A program made the translations under genes and the position numbers. 5,278 bases of DNA from Gammaproteobacteria bacterium (lineage in GTDB: Bacteria; Pseudomonadota; Gammaproteobacteria; Competibacterales; Competibacteraceae), in contig JAIFNF010000320.1 of assembly GCA_020047885.1 (NCBI GenBank), positions 1 to 5,278 on the forward strand. Direction: 5' to 3'. Positions 1-5,278 of this stretch are shown one piece after another. Under the pieces are notes generated by a model. That model was given only the letters and a program-made list of their open reading frames with translations, was not told the DNA's origin and did no database searches. The first letter of the stretch is position 1, and every line of letters starts with the position of its first letter.

Positions 1-4
1 TAGC

Positions 5-51
5 GACGGGATTTTGACCCCTTCGTGAAACATTGGGGTTTGCGTCCCGTC
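5..51. repeat. Nested inverted repeat upstream of the first gene
   Basis: A 7-bp arm GACGGGA (5-11) is matched by its reverse complement TCCCGTC (45-51). Inside these lies a second pair, ACCCC (17-21) and GGGGT (35-39), around a 13-base loop. No T-run follows, so it is not a standard Rho-independent terminator. It could be the structured end of an upstream transcript, an operator-like palindrome just before the putative promoter, or chance in GC-rich DNA. Confidence 0.35.
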
Positions 52-70
52 CCTCCATGCCCCCTATAAT
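40..70 (+). promoter_or_regulatory. Candidate sigma-70 promoter for the first gene
   Basis: A perfect TATAAT hexamer lies at 65-70, the only strong AT-rich box in this GC-rich leader. The -35 is weak: TTGCGT at 40-45 gives a 19-base spacer and keeps only the TTG of the consensus. Initiation near 77 would leave a leader of about 60 nt before the GTG at 137. The -10 match is direct; promoter activity is inferred. It could drive the downstream pseudogenes too, as the gaps between genes are 24 and 3 bp. Confidence 0.45.
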
Positions 71-136
71 GCCCGCTTTCCGCCCCCTTCCCATTCACCG
101 GCTGCCTTTCTGGACGCCGCGATCAAGAGATTCACT

Positions 137-1426
137 GTGGCTATCAACGACCTCGCCATTTCCGCCCTCGGTCATTACGCTGGCCTGCTGGTCATCGAAC
201 TAGATCCGCAGGAAGCCGACCCGTCCGGTATTCCCCCCGCCCCGCTCAGTGTGGCGGCCGCCGATGCCCTCGCGGGCCATCTGGCCAAGGATTTGAATCG
301 CATTCTCGAAGGCATCGATCAACTGGGTCTGATCCTGCCGGGCGCGTTGTACGACCAGACCGAGATTCTTCAACCGGGCTTCCCGCTGATCGAAGCGCTG
401 GCTGATCTGTATCGCCGCAGCTTGCAGGGCGGCTTTACCCCGTCAGTCATCGCGCTCGGTTCCGACCGCGGCTATTTACCGGTCGCCGCGCTTGATCCCC
501 AGCGCCGCGCCGGTTCCGGCCCGCTGCTGCTCTTACCGTTCTGCTTTGTCGGTCCGCGCGAGGCGCTGGGTCGGGTCGCCCGGATTATGGAAGATAGCTT
601 GCTGCAAAATGGCGAAGTCTCCCAGGCCACTCGCGAGGCGGTGCAACAGGCGTTCGGGCTGACGGCGCTGAATCTCTCCTTCGCCACCCTCGGCGATCTG
701 TGCGCCCTGCTGCGGGTGCAGTTGGAAAGCCATGATCTATTGCCGCTGTGGGATTTGCTGGAACACGCTTGGTTTGCCCGACCCGGCGTCCACGCGGCTC
801 TTCTCGAAGGCGGCAACCGCTTTCTAGTCGAAGGTGATCATGCCCATACCCTGTTCTACACCTTCGACGACTGGGCGCAATTCGGACCCGGACGCCGCCT
901 GCCGGTTGCTGAATTGGGTGAGGGTTATCAATGCTGGGCGCGGTTGCAACGGCAATATGCGATGGCGTTGGAAGCCTATGGCCTAGAGATCCGCTGGGTG
1001 CTGGCTCATCCGCAACTGGAGGAAAAGCTGGCGACGGCGGAAGGCGAAGCGGCGAAAGCAGCCCTGCGCGAGATTCCCTGCCTGTCGGGGGATTATCTGG
1101 TGGAAGCTATTTTCCAGAATGACCGGGAAGCATCGGAACAGCAGATGACGATTACCCATCACGCCGATCCGGAACTGGGGACGCTGGCCTATACCGTAAT
1201 AAGCCTGGATGCGGACGGACAGTTGTTGCGGCTGGAGCATCACTATCCGCTGCGACCCCAGGGGATTAACGTGATCATCGACCGCCTGATGCAACGCTGC
1301 GCGGAACAGGGCACGGAACGGCAGGTTCTGCATCCGGGTCGGCTGCTGTATTCGGAAACCGGGCGGAGTTTACGGTCAGCGACGGTGGCCGATTTGCCGG
1401 GATCAGCGGCGCAGGCCGTCCATTAA
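137..1426 (+). CDS. Uncharacterised 429-residue protein, intact
   Basis: I do not recognise this protein and assign no function. The frame is open for 429 codons with codon use like its neighbours. The start is GTG at 137, the first conventional start in this frame (no in-frame ATG or TTG lies upstream in the window), with a Shine-Dalgarno-like AAGAGA at 125-130, six bases away. The protein looks soluble and cytoplasmic: there is no signal peptide, no convincing membrane helix (the LLLLPF stretch is too short), few cysteines, and no metal-binding cluster or Walker motif that I can see. It is acidic and leucine-rich, with an Ala/Glu-rich, probably helical stretch around residues 295-315, and a C-terminal third alternating short strands and charged turns. 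The stop at 1424-1426 is 24 bp before the helicase pseudogene on the same strand, so the two may share a transcript. Unlike its neighbours it shows no lesion. It may be an accessory of the downstream system or an unrelated housekeeping neighbour; the window cannot decide. Confidence 0.75.
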   Translation: MAINDLAISALGHYAGLLVIELDPQEADPSGIPPAPLSVAAADALAGHLAKDLNRILEGIDQLGLILPGALYDQTEILQPGFPLIEALADLYRRSLQGGFTPSVIALGSDRGYLPVAALDPQRRAGSGPLLLLPFCFVGPREALGRVARIMEDSLLQNGEVSQATREAVQQAFGLTALNLSFATLGDLCALLRVQLESHDLLPLWDLLEHAWFARPGVHAALLEGGNRFLVEGDHAHTLFYTFDDWAQFGPGRRLPVAELGEGYQCWARLQRQYAMALEAYGLEIRWVLAHPQLEEKLATAEGEAAKAALREIPCLSGDYLVEAIFQNDREASEQQMTITHHADPELGTLAYTVISLDADGQLLRLEHHYPLRPQGINVIIDRLMQRCAEQGTERQVLHPGRLLYSETGRSLRSATVADLPGSAAQAVH

Positions 1427-2671
1427 GCTATCCGCCGATGCCGCAAAACCATGCCCCGCATTTTCGACAATATCGAAGCCGCACTCCTCCCGGCGCTGCG
1501 CGACACGCTGGCCGTCGCTGAACGCGCTGATTTCTGCGTCGGCTATTTCAATCTGCGGGGTTGGCGTTCCCTGAGTGATCAGGTGGATCGCTGGTCTGGG
1601 GAGGCCGGCCATACCTGCCGCTTGCTGATCGGAATGCACATTGCGCCTACCGAAGAGTTACGCCGGATTCTGCGAGCCAGCGGCGATGAGGCTCTCGACA
1701 ATCAGAGCGCAATTCGCGAAAAGCGACGCATTGCCCAAGAGTTCCGGGAGCAATTGACGTTCGGTGTCCCGACCAATCAGGACGAAACCGCGCTCCGTCA
1801 ACTCTCAGCCCAGCTTCGCGCTCACCAACTCGTAGTGAAGGTTTATCTGCGTCACCTGCTGCACGCCAAGCTGTATTTGCTCTACCGGCAGGATCCGGTG
1901 AACCCGGTGATCGGTTATCTGGGCAGCAGCAATCTGACTCTGGCCGGTTTGGCTCATCAAGGCGAACTGAATGTTGATGTGCTGGATGGCGATGCTTGCG
2001 CGAAACTGGTGAACTGGTTCGAGGAGCGCTGGCGGGATCGCTGGTGCCTCGATATTTCCCAGGAACTGGCGGACATCATCGACGAAAGCTGGGCCAGTGA
2101 AAAACCGGTTTCCCCCTACCACGTTTATCTGAAAATCGCCTATCACCTGGCGCAGGAAGCCCGGGTGGGTCTGGCTGAGTTCCAGATTCCCAAAGTGTTC
2201 GGGGAGACGTTATTCGACTTTCAGATTGCCGCCGTGAAGATCGCCGCGCATCACTTGAACAAGCGGGGCGGGGTGCTGATCGGCGATGTGGTGGGATTGG
2301 GCAAGTCGATCATGGCGACAGCGCTGGCCAAAATTTTCGAGGATGACTACCACACCGAAACGCTAATCATTTGCCCGAAAAACCTGATCCGGATGTGGGA
2401 AGATTATGTCCATACCTATCGACTGCACGCCAAGATCCTGTCGTTATCGGCGGTGATTGGCGAATTGCCGGAGAAAACCCGCCGCTTCCGGGTGGTGCTG
2501 ATCGACGAATCCCACAATCTCCGCAACCCGGAGGGTCAGCGTTATCGGGCGATCCGCGACTACATCGCCCGGAATGAAAGCCTGTGTATCCTGCTGTCCG
2601 CCACGCCGTATAACAAAACTTATTTTGATCTGGCCGCGCAACTCGCGCTGTTTCTGCGCAACGATACCGAC

Positions 2672-2680
2672 CTTGCATCC
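2672..2680 (+). other. Frameshift site in the helicase (1-base loss)
   Basis: Up to the CTT codon at 2672-2674 the family sequence (FLRNDTDL) is in the frame of ATG 1451. From ATC at 2677 it continues one frame over (IRPEKYL). Restoring one G beside G2675 would give GGC and a continuous DLGIRPEKYL. The original frame carries on as unrelated Ser/Arg-rich sequence to a stop at 2942-2944. This is either a real deletion or a one-base sequencing error. Confidence 0.85.
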
Positions 2681-3054
2681 GCCCGGAAAAGTACCTCACG
2701 GCCTTGGGGGGCGAACATGAATTCATCAAGCGCCACCAGTGCCCGGTTCGCTCGTTGGCGGCTTTTGAAAAGAGTCCTGATCCCGACGACTGGCGCGACC
2801 TCATGCGGCTCTACCTGGTGCGGCGTACTCGCGGCTTCATCATGCAGCATTACGCCCGGCATGACCCGGCGATTCAACGGAAATACCTGCAATTCGCTGA
2901 TGGGCGGAGATGCTGGTTCCCGGCGCGCATTCCCCGGAACGTGAAGTTCGCCATTAACGACGCCAATCCCGAAGACCCCTATCGCCAGCTGTATTCGAGT
3001 CAGGTGGTCGATACCCTCAACGCAATGATGCTGCCGCGCTACGGACTGGGCAAT

Positions 3055-3057
3055 TAG
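3055..3057 (+). other. In-frame premature TAG in the helicase
   Basis: In the second helicase frame the family-like LPRYGLGN is followed by TAG and then, in the same frame, LAPKPKTPPTPQQ and GFCRTNLFKRL. The continuity on both sides shows a point nonsense change. A tyrosine codon (TAT or TAC) is the simplest ancestor, consistent with my memory of the family having Tyr here. Confidence 0.85.
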
Positions 3058-3357
3058 CTGGCGCCGAAGCCTAAAACGCCGCCGACTCCGCAGCAGGCCG
3101 CCATCGTCAGTGGACTATCGCGGGCGGGCATCCGGCTGATGGGCTTTTGCCGCACCAATCTATTCAAGCGACTGGAAAGCGCTGGCCCGGCGTTCCTGCT
3201 GTCCATTGAGCGCCATATTCTGCGTAATTTCGTAGTGCTTCATGCGCTGGACAACGGCCTGGATATTCCGCTTGGGACGCAAGGCGCAGAATTACTGGAT
3301 TCGCGCTATGACGACGAAGACCCCGAGGAACCACCGGAAAGCGAGGAGGACGAAGAC

Positions 3358-3465
3358 CTCACCCCCCCGCCCCCCCTCTCCATGAATGGCGAGGGGGGAG
3401 TGAGGGCGTCTGACTCCCCTCTCCCCGTGGGAGAGGGGCTGGGGGAGAGGGCGGGAGTGAGGGCG
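3358..3465. repeat. Two tandem GC-rich palindromic repeat units inside the helicase
   Basis: Unit 1 has inverted ends CTCAC (3358-3362) and GTGAG (3400-3404) and an 8-bp stem, CCCCCCTC (3371-3378) with GAGGGGGG (3391-3398). Unit 2 has a perfect 10-bp stem with a 3-base loop, CCCCTCTCCC (3416-3425) with GGGAGAGGGG (3429-3438). Each ends in the same 13-mer GGGAGTGAGGGCG (3396-3408 and 3453-3465), exactly 57 bp apart. The block is open in the helicase frame and reads as low-complexity peptide (VGEGLGERAGVR); the minus strand reads LTPALSPSPSP. Peptides of this kind are familiar from dispersed intragenic and intergenic palindromes in GC-rich proteobacteria. It sits between an acidic linker (SEEDEDL) and motif V, in place of expected helicase sequence, so insertion with or followed by deletion is inferred. 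Confidence 0.85.
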
Positions 3466-3510
3466 GAACTGCGCATTCTGATTGCCACTGATGTCCTGTC
3501 GGAAGGCCAG

Positions 3511-3518
3511 AATCCAAA
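3511..3518 (+). other. Internal deletion junction removing helicase motif VI
   Basis: Motif V ends SEGQN at 3513. In SF2 helicases of this type an arginine-finger motif VI (QRAGRVDRIG-like) should follow about 20-30 residues later. No frame here encodes it. Family-like sequence resumes within a few bases in the third frame: AAAC at about 3519, then LPRAERHHEL from 3549. By comparison with remembered relatives, well over 100 residues are gone; the exact size needs an alignment. Confidence 0.75.
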
Positions 3519-3953
3519 GCCGCTGCCTGTGCGGCGAATACCGAAGCCTTGCCGCGGGCGGAACGGCATCACGAATTGACCGCGGCGGGGATGCAGCACA
3601 TTCTCGATGAGGAAAAGTCCTGGGGCGGGGCGTTGGGGCGACCGTCCGGGGCGCGGTTTAAGGCGTATGAACGGTTGAAGCGCTACCGTGAGAAACTGGG
3701 GAGTCGCCGCGACCTGTTCATCACCGAGGCTTACCTGCGGGACATTGAGGGCGTGATGGAGACGTTGTACCGCTTTCCGCTGTGTCAAACGGCGACCGCG
3801 ACGCTGAACCGGCAACTCAAATCCGGGGTTGATGATCACCAATTAGCGGGACTGCTGCTGGGCTTACGCGAGGACGGCCGGTTATGCGTCGTCGAGGATG
3901 GGATGTTGCAACGGGAACCTCAACTGATTTGCACAATGGGACTGACCTGACTC

Positions 3954-5176
3954 ATGGATAAACTTCAAATTGAACGCCTGCGCGACGGCTTGCAATCCTT
4001 CGATTTTCCCCGGTTGTTCATCGAAGAATTGGGCTGGTCAAGACCCAAAGGGATCAAGCCCGTTTCCATCGAACTGCCCGGTTATACCTGGCAAGCCGTT
4101 GCCATTGCGGAACTGTCCGGAGTAGTCGCTTTTCGAGTGGTTGGCCTGCCGGAGAAAGCGGATCGGCAAGCGATTCAGAAGCAGTTGGCGGAACAGGCGC
4201 ATGAGAATCTGGTGATTTTCGTGGATCACGCGGATCAGCCGACGCAAAGTCTGTGGCTGTGGGTGAAGCGCGAGGGCAGTCAGCGCTTTCCGCGTGAACA
4301 TCTGTACGTCAGGGGGCAGCCGGGCGATCTGTTTATCTCGAAGATTTCCGGCATCGTGGTGGATATCAACGAACTGGATGAACACGGTCGTTTCCCGCTG
4401 GCGCAGTTAGTGGATCGGCTGCAAGCGGCGCTGGATGTGGAGCGGGTCACTAAGAAATTCTTCAAGGACTACGATGCGCAGCGGCTGGCGTTCGTTGAAC
4501 TGATTGTAGGGATTCCCAGCGAACGCGAGCGCCGCTGGTATGCCTCGGTGCTGATGAATCGCTTGATGTTCGTCTGGTTTCTGCAACGCAAGCATTTTCT
4601 GGATGGCGGCAACGTCAGTTATCTCACCGACAAGCTGGGTGAAAGCCAACGGCGCGATCCAGATCGGTTTTATGCGGAGTTTCTGCACGCGCTGTTTTTC
4701 GAGGGTTTCGCCAAGACACCGGAACAACGTAGCACCGCCACTTCCGCTTTGATCGGCGACATTCGCTATCTCAACGGTGGCCTGTTTTTGCCCCATCGTA
4801 TTGAGCGGGAACGGGGTTCGGCGATTCGTATTCCCGATGCCACGTTTGCTAGTCTGTTCACGCTGTTTGCCCGTTATTCGTGGAATCTCGACGACACTCC
4901 CGCTGGGCAGGATAATGAAATTAACCCGGATGTACTGGGCTATATTTTCGAGAAATACATTAATCAGAAAGCGTTCGGGGCTTATTATACCCGACCGGAA
5001 ATTACGGAATATCTGTGTGAGCGCACGATTCACCGGTTGATTCTGGACAAGTAAATCTGCCAGTCGTGCCAGAGATGAATTTGCACACTAGGCGCTTTTT
5101 CGGTATTGCAGACTTACTACTGAACCTGGATGCTGCTCTGTGCAAAAAGTTGTTGTTGAAGGTGTTGCCCAATCTC
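3954..5176 (+). pseudogene. Eco57I/PglX-like DNA adenine methyltransferase, N-terminal part, frameshifted and cut by an IS
   Basis: Intact members transfer a methyl group from SAM to adenine N6 in DNA and often carry an endonuclease or specificity region in one long polypeptide (commonly about 1,000 residues or more). ATG 3954 lies 3 bp after the helicase stop, which suggests translational coupling. The N-terminal 170 or so residues show alternating strands and helices (LVIFVDHAD, LWLWVKRE) of the sort seen in type IIG enzymes, but I cannot identify catalytic nuclease residues with confidence. A helical region follows (RRWYASVLMNRLMFVWFLQRK). The hallmark stretch DVLGYIFEKYINQKAFGAYYT ends with GAYYT at 342-346, corresponding to methylase motif X. 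The first frame stops at 5052-5054 after 366 codons. Family sequence continues one frame over from GTA 5051 (RRFFGIADLLLNLDAALC, VLPNL) to the IS edge. The catalytic motifs, DPACGSG-like motif I and NPPY-like motif IV, are not in the window. Family call strong; loss of function inferred. Confidence 0.88.
5046..5056 (+). other. Frameshift site in the methyltransferase (1-base loss)
   Basis: The first frame ends LILDK and TAA (5052-5054). Reading from GTA 5051 in the neighbouring frame gives VNLPVVPEMN and then family-like RRFFGIADLLLNLD with no stop before the IS. Adding one G beside G5051 (AAG GTA AAT) restores DKVN and one continuous frame. As in the helicase, the lost base would be one G of a GG pair. 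Confidence 0.82.
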
Positions 5177-5177
5177 A

Positions 5178-5278
5178 GAGGCTGTCTAAAAACTCCATTT
5201 CCTAAAATTATGCAGTAGCTGCTTCTTCAAATAATACTGCATCTTCTGAATTTTTTGCCGCCTGCTCTTTAAAAATTC
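5178..5278. mobile_element. Right-edge insertion sequence, one end only
   Basis: From about 5178 the sequence changes from methylase coding to an AT-richer stretch starting GAGGCTGTCTAAAAACTCC, which resembles a transposon terminal inverted repeat. A minus-strand reading frame ends 30 bp inside this edge, as is usual for a transposase gene reading toward its element's end. The boundary is set by where methylase similarity stops (VLPNL ends at 5176), so it is good to a few bases. The other end, target-site duplication and full transposase lie outside the window, so I do not assign an IS family. Confidence 0.7.
5208..5278 (-). CDS. C-terminal fragment of a probable transposase (runs off the window)
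   Basis: On the minus strand the last 22 codons and a TAA (at 5210-5208) read IFKEQAAKNSEDAVLFEEAATA. The start lies beyond 5278. The acidic, alanine-rich tail and its position just inside a repeat-like DNA end fit the C-terminus of an IS transposase. The fragment is too short for a catalytic residue to show, so the call rests on context. A second minus-strand frame is also open here (LKSRRQKIQKMQYYL, ending at a TAG near 5193) and cannot be fully excluded, though its basic, low-complexity make-up is less protein-like. Confidence 0.5.
   Translation of the reverse strand, partial: IFKEQAAKNSEDAVLFEEAATA

Larger units (their letters stand above)
1451..3950 (+). pseudogene. PLD-nuclease/SNF2-type helicase fusion, multiply disrupted
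   Basis: This is the remnant of one large DNA-dependent ATPase of a restriction or defence type. ATG 1451 fits the family N-terminus (MPRIFDNIE), though no good ribosome-binding site is visible. The first frame (to about 2674) carries a phospholipase D-like domain with HAK (His138, Lys140) and GSSN (158-161). The helicase follows: motif I GDVVGLGKS (278-286), motif II DESH (352-355) and motif III SAT (383-385). After a 1-base loss near 2675 the family sequence moves to another frame (IRPEKYL, then EHEFIKRH, LVRRTRGFIM). A TAG at 3055-3057 interrupts it, and it resumes with GFCRTNLFKRLES. At 3358-3465 GC-rich repeats stand where the motif IV region is expected. Motif V (IATDVLSEGQN) ends at 3513, then a deletion removes motif VI and changes frame. 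The C-terminal domain (ALPRAERHHEL to the stop at 3948-3950) is intact. The span is 833 codons; from memory, intact relatives have roughly 1,000-1,100. Only the first 497-codon frame (ending 2944) would be translated from ATG 1451, with a nonsense tail. Family call is strong; inactivity is inferred from the lesions. Confidence 0.9.

Noticed and set aside
472..816. Minus-strand 114-codon frame inside the first gene, and similar antisense frames at 983-1333 and 4407-5033
   Set aside because: They lie antisense to better-supported plus-strand coding sequence, have no promoter or ribosome-binding site, and show arginine/serine-rich or otherwise shadow-like composition.
2675..2944. Distal part of the 497-codon frame starting at 1451, as a genuine C-terminus
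   Set aside because: It is Ser/Thr/Arg-rich and unlike the family, while the overlapping neighbouring frame carries clear helicase sequence. It is out-of-frame read-through after the frameshift.
3416..3438. Strong hairpin as a Rho-independent terminator
   Set aside because: No U-tract follows the stem, and it is one of two tandem palindromic repeat units within a coding frame.
3358..3465. CRISPR-like repeat array
   Set aside because: There are only two units, each an internal palindrome, with no regular spacers and no cas genes nearby.
3306..3842. Minus-strand 178-codon frame
   Set aside because: It lies opposite helicase coding sequence and the palindromic repeat. Its Pro/Ser/Arg-rich composition comes from the repeat and from GC-rich antisense reading.
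2704..3950. Separate small genes at 2704-3057, 3139-3579 and 3549-3950
   Set aside because: They are consecutive pieces of one helicase. The first and third begin at TTG codons inside conserved sequence, and none has a convincing ribosome-binding site.
5055..5176. Non-coding gap between the methylase stop and the IS
   Set aside because: The neighbouring frame encodes methylase-like sequence throughout, so this is frameshifted coding DNA rather than an intergenic region.

Overview
The window looks like chromosomal DNA from a GC-rich bacterium, probably a member of the Pseudomonadota. That is a low-confidence guess from base composition, codon choice and a GC-rich palindromic repeat of a kind common in that phylum. 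It holds one intact uncharacterised gene and, downstream on the same strand, a decaying two-gene DNA-modification/defence-type operon that is cut off by an insertion sequence at the right end.

Left part (1-1450): a short upstream region has an inverted repeat and a perfect TATAAT box. It leads into an intact 429-codon gene of unknown function (137-1426, GTG start). Only 24 bp separate it from the next gene, so co-transcription is plausible.

Centre (1451-3950): the remains of one large gene for a protein with an N-terminal phospholipase D-like nuclease domain fused to a SNF2-type superfamily 2 helicase. Similarity to the family can be followed from the start codon to the stop at 3948-3950, but only by changing frame twice and reading through a stop. 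The lesions are a 1-base loss near 2675, an in-frame TAG at 3055-3057, replacement of the helicase motif IV region by two tandem palindromic repeat units (3358-3465), and a deletion at about 3513-3516 that removes helicase motif VI. It is a pseudogene, not several small genes.

Right part (3954-5278): the N-terminal part of an Eco57I/PglX-like DNA adenine methyltransferase starts 3 bp after the helicase stop. It is open to a stop at 5052-5054, but the family-like sequence continues in another frame to about 5176, so a base has been lost near 5051. An AT-richer insertion-sequence end then interrupts the gene just before the expected SAM-binding motif I. The last 71 bp encode the C-terminal tail of a minus-strand protein, probably its transposase.

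How the genes fit together: a PLD-helicase next to an Eco57I-type methylase is a pairing I associate with restriction-modification, BREX-like and DISARM-like loci. In its intact form the pair probably discriminated foreign from self DNA. Here both genes carry inactivating lesions, so the system is probably a relic in this strain. The two single-base lesions need checking as possible sequencing errors; the deletions, repeat and IS insertion cannot be explained that way.
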